From a virus, in IMG/VR virus record IMGVR_UViG_3300028384_000673, positions 1 to 64,000 of that record: a DNA stretch of 64,000 nucleotides; one strand, given 5' to 3'. This document shows, in pieces, positions 8,236-15,626 of the stretch; position 1 is the first letter of the stretch, and each line of letters starts with the position of its first letter. Made by a program: the position numbers and the translations under genes. The notes beneath the pieces are model-generated. The model ran no database searches, was not told the DNA's origin, and saw nothing but the letters and a program-made list of their open reading frames with translations.

Positions 8236-8612
8236 TGGCAGCATCTAACATTGATGAAGAAGAACTCTATCTCTTGGTTGACCGTGCCATTGACATGGCA
8301 ATGACAGAGCAAAAGTTCCTCTTTAAGATGGATACTTATTTGCGTGGAAACAAATGGACTCGACGTGCTACTAACATGTTCATCGAGTCCCAGACAGCAG
8401 CATCACTTAACGACATTATTCTGGAACTAGAAGGGTATATTAAGGGTGGTGACAAGACACTCCGAGAGGGGTATGGTTACCTCCCTAAACCCAAAGCACG
8501 AAAGATTAGAGATTATCTTTACAGTATTCTTAAAGAAGCATGGGATTATCATGCTGAACGTAAACCTGGTAGAAAACCAGGAACTAAGAACAGAAAGAAA
8601 CTGTCTAAATAA
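8235..8612 (+). CDS. Hypothetical protein, basic C-terminus
   Basis: 125 residues, start overlapping the glutaredoxin stop. The N-terminus is acidic and helical (DEEELYLLVDRAIDMAMTEQKFLFKM), the middle helical, and the C-terminus strongly basic (ERKPGRKPGTKNRKKLSK), which could contact nucleic acid. No catalytic motif seen. Not recognised; probably a conserved cyanophage early or middle gene. Confidence 0.75.
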   Translation: MAASNIDEEELYLLVDRAIDMAMTEQKFLFKMDTYLRGNKWTRRATNMFIESQTAASLNDIILELEGYIKGGDKTLREGYGYLPKPKARKIRDYLYSILKEAWDYHAERKPGRKPGTKNRKKLSK

Positions 8613-8635
8613 ACATATAACATAGGAGGTATGCT

Positions 8636-8881
8636 ATGGCAGACGTATCATTTCTTTACATTGCTTTCTTCCTGACTATCGGATCCTTCCTCCTAGGTGC
8701 TATTGCGGTTTGGAATTTGAAAGAGGTATACGATTCTTGGCGTGAACGTGCAGACTATGCACGAGTCATTATGCATCCTGAGATGTATGATGAAGACGGT
8801 GATCTAATCAACCCAGAGAACATGATTTACTTGCGTTACAATGGGTTTGATGATATGATGGATGACGAAGACGAAGACTGA
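8636..8881 (+). CDS. Small single-pass membrane protein
   Basis: 81 residues preceded by AGGAGG at good distance. One N-terminal hydrophobic segment (FLYIAFFLTIGSFLLGAIAVWNL, about residues 6-28), then a charged cytoplasmic-type region ending in an acidic tail (DDMMDDEDED). Function unknown. It lies just upstream of RNase H and may share its transcript. Confidence 0.75.
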   Translation: MADVSFLYIAFFLTIGSFLLGAIAVWNLKEVYDSWRERADYARVIMHPEMYDEDGDLINPENMIYLRYNGFDDMMDDEDED

Positions 8882-8883
8882 TC

Positions 8884-9765
8884 ATGATCCTTGTTGACAT
8901 GAATCAGGTTTGCATCAGCAACCTGATGGTTTCCTTGACTACTACATCAAATACAATTAGCGAAGACCTGGTTCGCCATATGGTCATGAAGTCTCTACGG
9001 TTTTACCGTAATAAGTTTCATGACGAGTATGGCGAACTTGTTCTTTGTTACGACTCTAAGAATTACTGGCGTCGTAAGGCATTTCCTTACTACAAAGGCA
9101 CACGAAAGAAAGATCGAGAGAAGTCTTCTCTTGATTGGTCTGCTATCTTTGAACTCCTGAATAAGATTCGGGATGAGATCAGAGAGAATCTACCCTACAA
9201 AGTGATTGAGGTGGATGGAGCAGAAGCAGATGATGTCATTGCATCTTTGGTAAAAGACCAAGCGATGCGTAACATTCGCTTGCAGAACAACATGCAACCA
9301 CCTCAGAAGATACTAATCCTCTCGGGTGATAAAGACTTCGTTCAACTGCAACGATTCAAGTGTGTCAATCAGTACAATCCCATTCAGAAAAAGTTTATGA
9401 ATGGAATCGATCCTAAGATTTATCTTCTTGAACACATCATCAAGGGTGATCGGGGTGATGGTATCCCTAACTTCCTCTCCGATGATGATACCTTTGTTGC
9501 TGAGAACAAGCGGCAACGACCACTATCCAAAGCAAAGATTGCAAAGTGGGTTGACATGTCACCTGAGGAGTTTGCTATGGGTGACCTGATGGAAAAGTAT
9601 GAACGCAATCGTAAACTCATCGACTTTTCTTGCATCCCCGATGAAGTATATTCAGACATCATAAATATGTTTGAATCGATTGAACCCCAACCGAGGGGTA
9701 AGATGTATCCTTATTTTGCTCGGCATTCGCTGAACGAAATGCTTGACCACATTACTGAATTCTGA
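8884..9765 (+). CDS. rnh: T4-type RNase H (5'-3' exonuclease, FEN-1 family)
   Basis: 293 residues, close to the 305 of T4 RNase H. Acidic metal-site motifs are visible in order: LVDMNQ at the N-terminus, LCYDSKNYWRRK, GAEADDVIASL, SGDKDFVQLQ and KGDRGDGIPNFLS. These define the FEN/5'-3' exonuclease fold that removes RNA primers and adjacent DNA from lagging-strand fragments, working with gp32, whose gene lies 4 kb downstream. The next ATG follows the stop by two bases. Confidence 0.92.
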   Translation: MILVDMNQVCISNLMVSLTTTSNTISEDLVRHMVMKSLRFYRNKFHDEYGELVLCYDSKNYWRRKAFPYYKGTRKKDREKSSLDWSAIFELLNKIRDEIRENLPYKVIEVDGAEADDVIASLVKDQAMRNIRLQNNMQPPQKILILSGDKDFVQLQRFKCVNQYNPIQKKFMNGIDPKIYLLEHIIKGDRGDGIPNFLSDDDTFVAENKRQRPLSKAKIAKWVDMSPEEFAMGDLMEKYERNRKLIDFSCIPDEVYSDIINMFESIEPQPRGKMYPYFARHSLNEMLDHITEF

Positions 9766-9767
9766 AA

Positions 9768-10199
9768 ATGAAACTGTTGATCTCTGAGGTGCTACAAAAA
9801 GCACACAACGCCAAGACAAAGGCAGAGAAGATCGCAATCCTCAAAGAGAATGACTCTCAGGCTCTGCGGTCCATCTTTATCATTAATTACGATGAGAGTA
9901 TTGTCTCTCTGCTCCCAGAAGGTGCTCCTCCATACACCCCAAACGAAGCACCTGCTGGTACTGAGCACACTAAACTAGAACACGAAGCACGCCTTCTGTT
10001 TCACTTCTTCAAAGGTGGTTCTAATATCCCCTCATTGAAGCGTGAAACTATGTTTGTCCAGATGCTGGAAGGACTGCATCCTGACGAAGCAAAGGTTGTT
10101 ATCGCTGCTAAGGATAAGAAACTGAACAAGCGTTATAAGGTCACCAAAGCGTGTGTCTCTGAGGCATTTCCCCAAATCAACTGGGGAGGTCGGACTTGA
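9768..10199 (+). CDS. DUF6433-like conserved phage protein
   Basis: 143 residues. The pattern KAHNAKTKAEKIAILKENDS, LRSIFIINYDESI, LPEGAPPYTPNEAP, a middle LLFHFFKGG, QMLEGLHPDEAKVVIAAKDKKL and a final VSEAFPQI matches from memory the DUF6433 family widespread in T4-like phages. No function is established for it as far as I know. Location directly behind rnh suggests a replication-linked role. It ends with GGGGAGG near its 3' end, which serves as ribosome-binding site for the next gene. Confidence 0.75.
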   Translation: MKLLISEVLQKAHNAKTKAEKIAILKENDSQALRSIFIINYDESIVSLLPEGAPPYTPNEAPAGTEHTKLEHEARLLFHFFKGGSNIPSLKRETMFVQMLEGLHPDEAKVVIAAKDKKLNKRYKVTKACVSEAFPQINWGGRT

Positions 10200-10450
10200 A
10201 AGTATTCAAGAAAGACTGTGATCCCTCAGAGGCAAAAGATAAGACGCTACCAGTCAACTCCTGGATCATTACCTACAATGATGGTGAAAAGATTTGTCAC
10301 GATATTGTCATCGCTGGCAAACAGTTAGACATCTTTGACTACTATTGGGATCGCTATCGTGATGATAAAATGAGTTGGGAGTACACTAGTGGTACTGTCA
10401 GCGCCAAGTTGTGGCAAGGTAGACAAGAATCTAATTCTAAAAAGAAATGA
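10196..10450 (+). CDS. Hypothetical protein with TTG start
   Basis: 84 residues. The start codon is TTG, overlapping the previous stop as TTGA and preceded by GGGGAGG about eight bases away, which supports it; there is no suitable ATG. Mixed alpha/beta, aromatic-rich middle (FDYYWDRYRDDKMSWEY), basic C-terminus. Not recognised. Confidence 0.65.
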   Translation: MKVFKKDCDPSEAKDKTLPVNSWIITYNDGEKICHDIVIAGKQLDIFDYYWDRYRDDKMSWEYTSGTVSAKLWQGRQESNSKKK

Positions 10451-10695
10451 CACAGCATCCCTACACCTTTAATTTGAAGACCGAGGAACAGAAAGAGGAA
10501 CAAGAGCATAGTGAAGCATACAAAATGGGACAAGCAGCAGCTCCTGCCATTGGTGCTACACTAGGTGCGTTGATCTTTGCTCCCCTTGTTCTTTGGGCAG
10601 CATGGAATTTTTGTATTCCTGCTCTGTTTGGTCTTCCCGCTATCGGATACTTACAGTCCGTAGCGTTGTATGTTCTCTTTAAGATTTTGTTTTAA
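10447..10695 (+). CDS. Small two-pass membrane protein
   Basis: 82 residues, start overlapping the previous stop (ATGA). Hydrophilic N-terminus rich in Glu/Gln, then two hydrophobic segments separated by a Pro/Gly turn (IGATLGALIFAPLVLWAAW and IGYLQSVALYVLFKILF). Probably in the cytoplasmic membrane. Function unknown. The last base of its stop is the first base of the thyX ATG. Confidence 0.7.
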   Translation: MTQHPYTFNLKTEEQKEEQEHSEAYKMGQAAAPAIGATLGALIFAPLVLWAAWNFCIPALFGLPAIGYLQSVALYVLFKILF

Positions 10696-11393
10696 TGAAA
10701 CCAAAAGTATGCCTCATCTCTGTTACCCCTGATGCAGAGAAGACTATCGGGTACATCGCTCGTGTAAGTAACCCAGCAAACCAGGACAACCCTAAGGTTG
10801 CTGGTCTGTTGAAGTATTGCATTAAGCATGGGCACTGGTCTGTGTTTGAGCAGGCAACCATGACGTTGCAGATTGAGACCACTAGGGGACTGGCAGCTCA
10901 AATCCTGAGGCACCGTTCATTCTGCTTCCAAGAGTTTTCCCAACGGTATGCAGACTCATCTGCACTGGGTGACATTCAACTGCCTCAACTGCGTCGTCAA
11001 GACGACAAGAACAGGCAGAACAGTATCGATGACCTGGATCCTTTTCTGGTTCAGAAGTATGAGATCCTCATGCAAGATTATTTCAAGCGTGGTATGGAAC
11101 TCTATCAACAGATGCTTGAAGATGATATTGCAAAGGAGTGTGCTCGCTTCGTGCTTCCCCTCGCCGTGGGAACAAAACTCTACATGACAGGAAATCTCAG
11201 GTCATGGATCCATTATATCAATCTGCGTACTGCTAACGGTACACAGAAAGAACACATGGAGATCGCTAAACTCTGTAAGCGTCACTTTGTTTGTCAGTTC
11301 CCTACTATTGCTGAGGCATTGGACTGGTGTGAAGGTGACTGTGGTTGTCCTGATGGATATGATGATCTCCAACCATGCCTTCGTATCGATTGA
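10695..11393 (+). CDS. thyX: Flavin-dependent thymidylate synthase ThyX
   Basis: 232 residues. Contains the ThyX signature RHRSFCFQEFSQRY (72-85), matching RHRxxSxxxxSxRY except that Cys-Phe replaces the first Ser region, plus ARVSN near the N-terminus, HWSVFEQ and the LRSWIHYINLR substrate/FAD region. It makes dTMP from dUMP with FADH2 and methylenetetrahydrofolate and feeds phage DNA synthesis. A common cyanophage gene. Overlaps the next small ORF as TGATGA. Confidence 0.93.
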   Translation: MKPKVCLISVTPDAEKTIGYIARVSNPANQDNPKVAGLLKYCIKHGHWSVFEQATMTLQIETTRGLAAQILRHRSFCFQEFSQRYADSSALGDIQLPQLRRQDDKNRQNSIDDLDPFLVQKYEILMQDYFKRGMELYQQMLEDDIAKECARFVLPLAVGTKLYMTGNLRSWIHYINLRTANGTQKEHMEIAKLCKRHFVCQFPTIAEALDWCEGDCGCPDGYDDLQPCLRID

Positions 11394-11542
11394 TGAAAAA
11401 CAAAAAGATGCGAAAGTTAATTCAGAAACCTCTAAGGTTTCATCATCAGGATATCCATGAAGAGTTGGATTCTATTAAACAAAGTATCGAGGAAATCAAA
11501 TGCCTACTTATGAGTTTCGAGACAAAGCAACAGGAGAAATAA
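11393..11542 (+). CDS. Short basic/coiled-coil ORF
   Basis: 49 residues with an ATG inside the thyX stop (TGATGA). N-terminus basic (MKNKKMRKLIQKPLRF), then a heptad-like helix (HEELDSIKQSIEEIKCLL). It overlaps the next gene by 43 bases in another frame. The coupling geometry and helix support a real gene, but the overlap and length leave doubt. Confidence 0.4.
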   Translation: MKNKKMRKLIQKPLRFHHQDIHEELDSIKQSIEEIKCLLMSFETKQQEK

Positions 11543-11730
11543 CTGAGGTAAGGATGTCCATTCATGATCTCGATAAATATAAAGACGAGCACCCAGAATT
11601 AGAGAGATACCTGGGCAATCAAAGTAATGGTACTGTCTATGGTAAACCAAAACAATCTGATGGATTCAAAGATGTAATGTCTAAGATTCAATCATCCCAC
11701 CCTGGTGCTAACTTGTCACGATACACTTGA
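11500..11730 (+). CDS. FmdB-like small protein without zinc cysteines
   Basis: 76 residues beginning MPTYEFRDKATGEITEVRMSI, which resembles the start of FmdB-type zinc-ribbon proteins, and ending DGFKDVMSKIQSSHPGANL, as in cyanophage homologues. No cysteines at all, so no zinc site. Possibly a small regulatory or structural protein. It sits between thyX and phoH. Confidence 0.6.
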   Translation: MPTYEFRDKATGEITEVRMSIHDLDKYKDEHPELERYLGNQSNGTVYGKPKQSDGFKDVMSKIQSSHPGANLSRYT

Positions 11731-11732
11731 TT

Positions 11733-12488
11733 ATGCCTGTCAAAAGTAAGAGAAAGACCCCTGTCGGATCTGGTATGAGTGCAAAACAAATGAGGCGTAA
11801 GAAGCCAATCAATCTGGAACATCTGAAACAGATTGAACCATTGACCGAAAACCAAGAGAAGGTATTCAGTGCATATGCAGAGGGCAAAAATGTAGTTCTT
11901 CATGGTGCTGCTGGTACTGGTAAAACATTTATCAGTTTGTACCTTGCAATGCAACAAGTACTCGACCCCGAGTCTCCATACGAAAAGATCTATATGGTCC
12001 GATCTCTGGTTCCTACTCGTGAGATTGGTTTCCTTCCTGGTGACCATGAAGATAAGAGTAACTTGTACCAGATTCCGTACAAGAACATGGTTAAATACAT
12101 GTTCACTATGCCTGATGATGCATCCTTTGAGATGCTCTATGATAATTTGAGAGCACAAGAAACTGTGTCATTCTGGTCTACATCATTCATCCGTGGTGTT
12201 ACACTTGACAAGTGTATTATAATTGTAGATGAGTTCTCTAACTTGAACTTTCATGAACTTGACTCTATCATCACTCGTGTGGGTGAAGACGCTAAGATTA
12301 TTTTCTCGGGTGACTATACTCAGTCTGACTTGCAGAAAAGTAACGAGCGTAATGGTGTGTTAGACTTCATGAAGATTCTTCAATCGATGCCCTCTTTTGA
12401 GTGTGTTGAGTTTGGCATTGAGGACATCGTAAGATCTGGTATGGTTCGTGAATACCTGGTCTCCAAGATTAACCTAGGATTTACTTGA
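11733..12488 (+). CDS. phoH: PhoH-like ATPase
   Basis: 251 residues from the ATG at 11733; an in-frame TTG six bases earlier is less likely. Walker A is GAAGTGKT (58-65), Walker B is IIIVDEFSNL, and IIFSGDYTQSDL and GIEDIVRSG follow as in PhoH proteins. The basic N-terminal 30 residues are phage-specific. PhoH is frequent in marine phages; its role (RNA metabolism or phosphate-stress link) is unresolved. The stop overlaps the next start by one base. Confidence 0.92.
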   Translation: MPVKSKRKTPVGSGMSAKQMRRKKPINLEHLKQIEPLTENQEKVFSAYAEGKNVVLHGAAGTGKTFISLYLAMQQVLDPESPYEKIYMVRSLVPTREIGFLPGDHEDKSNLYQIPYKNMVKYMFTMPDDASFEMLYDNLRAQETVSFWSTSFIRGVTLDKCIIIVDEFSNLNFHELDSIITRVGEDAKIIFSGDYTQSDLQKSNERNGVLDFMKILQSMPSFECVEFGIEDIVRSGMVREYLVSKINLGFT

Positions 12489-13168
12489 TGAAATCATTTA
12501 ATTATGTGGGTCCCGCTGGTGAGTTATCAGAACTCTCAGCGACCCAGGTGGAAGGACGACGCTTTTATAAAGCACCCAACGGAAATTGGTATCCTTCTGT
12601 AACTACGGTGGTGGGTCACATCTCTGCACCCAACATCAAACAGTGGGAAGAACGTGTAGGTTGGGAGCAAGCAGAGAAGGTCCGACGTACATCATCATTG
12701 AGAGGAACTAAGTATCATGGCATCGTTGAACAGTATCTCAAAGGGAATCTACAAAAAGTTGAGGAGGGCGAAGGTCTTCCCAAGATCCTTTTTGGGTTTG
12801 CTCGTAAGGATCTTGATCGTATTGACAATATTCATATTCTTGAAGCCCCTCTTTATTCTGACGATCTACGGGTTGCTGGTCGTGTTGACTGCATTGCTGA
12901 GTTTGATGGTGAACTAGCAATCATAGACTTCAAGACCACAGGAACATTAAAGAAGGAGAAGTACTTGGAGAAGTACTTTGTTCAAGAGGCAGCATACGCT
13001 TACATGTATTGGGAGCGTACTGGTTGTGAGGTTAAGAAACTCGTTACTCTTTCTATCGCAGAAGACGGTCAGACCCAAGTCGTACAAAAGTATGATAAGA
13101 TATCGTACATTGATACTCTCTGTGAGTGGATCAAAGAGTTCCGCTATTACATTGGGAGCATCAAGTGA
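12488..13168 (+). CDS. PD-(D/E)XK exonuclease (RecB-like)
   Basis: 226 residues from the ATG overlapping the phoH stop. RGTKYHGIVEQYL is the N-terminal nuclease motif with His, and VAGRVDCIAEFDGELAIIDFKTTG carries the D...DFK catalytic core, followed by YFVQEAAYAYMYW with the QxxxY motif typical of RecB-family nucleases. Probably processes DNA ends in phage recombination or replication. Common in T4-like cyanophages near phoH and gene 33. Confidence 0.85.
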   Translation: MKSFNYVGPAGELSELSATQVEGRRFYKAPNGNWYPSVTTVVGHISAPNIKQWEERVGWEQAEKVRRTSSLRGTKYHGIVEQYLKGNLQKVEEGEGLPKILFGFARKDLDRIDNIHILEAPLYSDDLRVAGRVDCIAEFDGELAIIDFKTTGTLKKEKYLEKYFVQEAAYAYMYWERTGCEVKKLVTLSIAEDGQTQVVQKYDKISYIDTLCEWIKEFRYYIGSIK

Positions 13169-13410
13169 AAAATCTAGAAGAAAACTTCATGACACAGAAC
13201 AAGTTCAGCGCCCTCGTAGAGCATACGGTGCAGAACAATAATGGTCTCATCAATTACATCGAAGCAGTTGCATCTGTCTGTGAAGAGTATGAGATCGAAC
13301 TTGAAATGGTCGGTAAACTAATCAGCAAACCACTTAAAGATAAAATCAAAGCGAATGCACAACACCTCAACTGTATCAAACGAACCAGTCGTGGAGTCCT
13401 TCCACTCTAA
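13165..13410 (+). CDS. 33: Late-promoter transcription accessory protein gp33
   Basis: 81 residues from a GTG overlapping the previous stop (GTGA) with GGGAG six bases upstream; an ATG at 13189 is the alternative. The pattern INYIEAVASVCEEYEIELEMVGKLISKPLKDKIKANAQHLN resembles T4 gp33, the coactivator that bridges RNA polymerase and the sliding clamp at late promoters. It fits the TATAAATA boxes found across the structural genes. The next gene begins after its own strong AGGAGG. Confidence 0.75.
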   Translation: MKNLEENFMTQNKFSALVEHTVQNNNGLINYIEAVASVCEEYEIELEMVGKLISKPLKDKIKANAQHLNCIKRTSRGVLPL

Positions 13411-13442
13411 ACTTGCTAAATCATTGTGGTAGGAGGAAAACT

Positions 13443-13829
13443 ATGACAGAAGATTTCTTTAAGTCTGAGGTTGTTCAGGCTGAACTAGACGACCTCCAAG
13501 AAACATACACAGAACTGCTGAGAATGTCTCAGAACTTTCAGGACTTTGAACCTGAGAGAAAGATTGAACACATCAACAAAACATTAGAGTTGATCTCTAA
13601 GCAAAAAGTGTTCTACTCACGCTTGCAAATGATGGTGAACTACGTGGAGGAAGACGGTGACGACCCCTCCGAAGTAGCACAGATGAAAGAGCGTATAGAT
13701 ACATTGTCGTCACTTTACTCTGGCGGCACTGGTAACCTATTAGGTGTCCTCCAAGTAATGGAAGACAAACTCCTGGGGTGGAAGAAGGAGTTGCAGAGTG
13801 GCAGTATGCCAACTGACCTAGAAGGTTGA
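13443..13829 (+). CDS. DUF1825-like protein
   Basis: 128 residues from the ATG at 13443, preceded by AGGAGG. Beginning DFFKSEVVQAELDDLQETYTELLRMSQNF and continuing with KIEHINKTLELISKQKVFYSRLQMM, it resembles the cyanobacterial DUF1825 family, all-helical and of unknown function. Host-type gene carried by the phage, placed between genes 33 and 32. The TTGACA of the gene 32 promoter overlaps its stop codon. Confidence 0.6.
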   Translation: MTEDFFKSEVVQAELDDLQETYTELLRMSQNFQDFEPERKIEHINKTLELISKQKVFYSRLQMMVNYVEEDGDDPSEVAQMKERIDTLSSLYSGGTGNLLGVLQVMEDKLLGWKKELQSGSMPTDLEG

Positions 13830-13854
13830 CACCCCACCCAATACACGATACTAT
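13826..13854 (+). promoter_or_regulatory. Sigma70-type promoter of gene 32
   Basis: TTGACA at 13826-13831, a 17-bp spacer and TACTAT at 13849-13854, directly upstream of the structured gene 32 leader. Confidence 0.75.
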
Positions 13855-13860
13855 TAACTC

Positions 13861-13906
13861 ACTGGGCAGACGGGACTAGGAGACTAGTTCGCACGTAAGA
13901 CCCAGT
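13861..13906 (+). promoter_or_regulatory. Structured gene 32 mRNA leader (possible autoregulatory operator)
   Basis: Outer stem ACTGGG (13861-13866) with CCCAGT (13901-13906), enclosing a perfect hairpin ACTAG-GAGA-CTAGT (13875-13888). It is followed by about 25 A-rich, unstructured bases up to the start codon. T4 gene 32 is repressed by gp32 binding an unstructured leader nucleated by a 5' pseudoknot; the layout here is similar, but the pseudoknot itself is not demonstrated. Confidence 0.45.
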
Positions 13907-13933
13907 AATACAAACCAAATACGGAGAATACAA

Positions 13934-14851
13934 ATGTCCTTTTCCTCGCTCAAAAAGTCCTCACTCAGCAGCATCAGCAACCTGACTAAGGAACTCGACA
14001 AGATGAACACCAAAGGTTCTGGTCGTGGTCCTGATGAGCGCCTCTGGAAACCCGAAGTCGATAAGGCAGGCAATGGTTATGCTGTCATTCGCTTCCTCCC
14101 TGCACCTGCAAAGGAAGAACTGCCCTGGGCACAGGTGTGGTCTCATGCCTTCCAAGGTACTGGTGGTTGGTACATCGAGAACTCCCTGACTACTCTTGGT
14201 CAGCAGGATCCTGTTGGTGATCTGAACCGTGTCCTTTGGAACTCTGGTCTCGACTCGGATAAAGATGTTGCACGTAAGCAGAAGCGTAAACTCTCTTACT
14301 ACTCGAACATCTATGTGGTGAAGGACCCTCTTCATCCTGAGAACGAAGGTCGTGTCTTCCTCTACAAGTATGGTAAGAAGATCCACGACAAGATTGCCGA
14401 GAGCATGAAACCTCAGTTTGAAGATGAAGATCCGATCAATCCTTTCTGCTTCTGGAAAGGTGCTGACTTCAAGTTGAAGATCGTCAAGCAAGATGGTTAC
14501 TGGAACTACGATCGTTCCGAGTTTGCATCTGCTAGCACCCTTGGTGACTTTGATGATGAGAAACTTGAAGAAATCTACAACCAGGAATACTCTCTGGCAG
14601 ACTTCACTGACCCGAAGAACTTCAAGTCCTACGAAGAACTGGAAGCACGTCTGAACCTTGTCCTTGGCAAGACCTCTCGTGCCGCAGTTGCTCAGGAAGA
14701 AGAGCAAGAGATGGACAATCCCATCTCCTTTGAAGAGACAGCTAAGCAAGCGTCCCCTGACTTCAACAGTGGGTTCGGTAGCAGTGTAGAATCTATGAAG
14801 GAAGAAGAGGACCCTGACCTCTCTTACTTCTCTCGTCTCGCTGAGGGATGA
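13934..14851 (+). CDS. 32: Single-stranded DNA-binding protein gp32
   Basis: 305 residues, close to T4 gp32 (301). Basic/Ser-rich N-terminus for cooperative binding (SFSSLKKSSLSSISNLTKEL), a core with WKPEVDKAGNGYAVIRFLPAP and KLSYYSNIYVVKDP..GRVFLYKYGKKI, and a very acidic C-terminal tail (MKEEEDPDLSYFSRLAEG) for partner proteins. The core has a single Cys (PFCFW), so the zinc site of T4 gp32 is not conserved. It coats ssDNA in replication and recombination. Expressed from its own promoter and closed by a hairpin terminator. Confidence 0.93.
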   Translation: MSFSSLKKSSLSSISNLTKELDKMNTKGSGRGPDERLWKPEVDKAGNGYAVIRFLPAPAKEELPWAQVWSHAFQGTGGWYIENSLTTLGQQDPVGDLNRVLWNSGLDSDKDVARKQKRKLSYYSNIYVVKDPLHPENEGRVFLYKYGKKIHDKIAESMKPQFEDEDPINPFCFWKGADFKLKIVKQDGYWNYDRSEFASASTLGDFDDEKLEEIYNQEYSLADFTDPKNFKSYEELEARLNLVLGKTSRAAVAQEEEQEMDNPISFEETAKQASPDFNSGFGSSVESMKEEEDPDLSYFSRLAEG

Positions 14852-14863
14852 GGTGGACTTATG

Positions 14864-14884
14864 AGAGGGTCTGCTTGACCCTCT
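14864..14884 (+). terminator. Terminator hairpin after gene 32
   Basis: Perfect 8-bp stem AGAGGGTC/GACCCTCT (14864-14871 and 14877-14884) with TGCTT loop. The following T tract is short, so termination may be partial. Confidence 0.65.
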
Positions 14885-14918
14885 TAGTCCTTGCAACCTA
14901 TTACTCGCTTCTGTTCCA

Positions 14919-15182
14919 ATGAAACGTCTCCTAGCCCTCCCATTAATGTTGCTGACAGCAACACCTGCCAGTGCAATCACTTGGGAGGAGTTCTGGGAAC
15001 CATTGGACCGTGATAAAGTAGAGGTTCACCACTACCATCATGGACACCATGGACTTCGTAAAAAGAGGTGCTGGGGTATGAGATGGAAGTATTATGAAGG
15101 TGATTTTTATCATGAAGGTTACTGGAAGAAGAAGATGGTAAGGGTAAGGTGTCACCGACCTCACCGCCATCATCTATATTGA
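14919..15182 (+). CDS. Small exported His/basic-rich protein
   Basis: 87 residues. Signal peptide MKRLLALPLMLLTATPASA, cleavage near residue 19. The mature 68 residues are rich in His, Tyr, Trp, Arg and Lys (VEVHHYHHGHHGLRKKRCW, RCHRPHRHHLY) with two Cys. The His clusters suggest metal binding. Location between gene 32 and the second glutaredoxin-like gene gives no clear role. Not recognised. Confidence 0.6.
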   Translation: MKRLLALPLMLLTATPASAITWEEFWEPLDRDKVEVHHYHHGHHGLRKKRCWGMRWKYYEGDFYHEGYWKKKMVRVRCHRPHRHHLY

Positions 15183-15231
15183 CCCAAAACCAAATTCGAC
15201 TTTTGATTCCAAAAAAGGTCGAAAAAAAACT

Positions 15232-15260
15232 CTGGGTATTTTTTGATCCCCAGGGTTTTT
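15232..15260 (+). terminator. Weak terminator-like hairpin
   Basis: CTGGG (15232-15236) and CCCAG (15249-15253) with a 12-base loop, followed by GG and a T run. Just upstream, TTCGAC and GTCGAA (15197-15226) form another imperfect hairpin ending in an A run, which would look like a terminator on the minus strand. Together they may insulate the surrounding units. Confidence 0.35.
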
Positions 15261-15261
15261 C

Positions 15262-15269
15262 AATAAATA
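15262..15269 (+). promoter_or_regulatory. Late-promoter-like box AATAAATA
   Basis: AATAAATA 24 bases before the ATG at 15293, one mismatch from the T4 late consensus. It could drive the glutaredoxin-like gene and run into the tRNA. Confidence 0.35.
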
Positions 15270-15292
15270 TAACTGGTAATAGTACCCGACAA

Positions 15293-15547
15293 ATGGTGCC
15301 CACCATGATTCCCAACACAGCAGTCATTTACTCTAATGGTAGTATCGAGTGTCAGAGAGCAGGATCACTATTGAAATCGTTGGGTGGCGAATATCTCGAA
15401 TATCGCCTAGACCAACATTTTGATCAAAGGGCATTTGAAGAAGAATTTGGCAAAGATGCCGAATATCCTCAAATTGCACTAGGTGCCAAACATGTGGGTC
15501 ATTTGAAGGAACTCTTGCAATATGGAAAAGATCACGATCTTTTCTAA
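15293..15547 (+). CDS. Glutaredoxin-like protein lacking the nucleophilic cysteine
   Basis: 84 residues (or 80 from ATG 15305). It aligns by eye with the glutaredoxin at 7984: VIYSNGSIECQRAGSLLKSLGG versus VIYTRPGCPYCTKIKEVYKMRG, and keeps the cis-proline motif YPQIALGAKHVG. The CPYC motif is replaced by SIEC, so the N-terminal nucleophilic Cys is a Ser. It cannot work as a classical dithiol glutaredoxin. It may bind glutathione without catalysis, or act as a regulator. tRNA-Asn follows seven bases later. Confidence 0.75.
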   Translation: MVPTMIPNTAVIYSNGSIECQRAGSLLKSLGGEYLEYRLDQHFDQRAFEEEFGKDAEYPQIALGAKHVGHLKELLQYGKDHDLF

Positions 15548-15554
15548 CCTACAT

Positions 15555-15626
15555 TCCTCCTTAGCTCAGCGGTAGAGCGAACGACTGTTAATCGTTTGGT
15601 CCCTGGTTCGATCCCAGGAGGGGGAG
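15555..15626 (+). tRNA. tRNA-Asn (GTT)
   Basis: 72-nt cloverleaf. Acceptor TCCTCCT/AGGGGGA with one G-U pair, D arm GCTC-AGCGGTA-GAGC, anticodon arm AACGA-CTGTTAA-TCGTT with anticodon GTT at 15587-15589, T arm CCTGG-TTCGATC-CCAGG, discriminator G. CCA is not encoded. It ends one base before the gene 53 stop codon on the opposite strand. The virion proteins in this window are rich in Asn, so it may support late translation. Confidence 0.95.

Noticed and set aside
13961-14980. Long minus-strand open frame opposite gene 32
   Set aside because: It mirrors the codon structure of gp32 and encodes no recognisable protein; gp32 on the plus strand is unmistakable.
15183-15292. Small gene between the His-rich protein and the glutaredoxin-like gene
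   Set aside because: An in-frame extension upstream of 15293 exists but contains the hairpins and T/A runs and has no ribosome-binding site; treated as intergenic.
15555-15626. tRNA-Asn as an integration (att) site
   Set aside because: No integrase or flanking repeat of the tRNA end was seen, and the gene content is that of a lytic myovirus.
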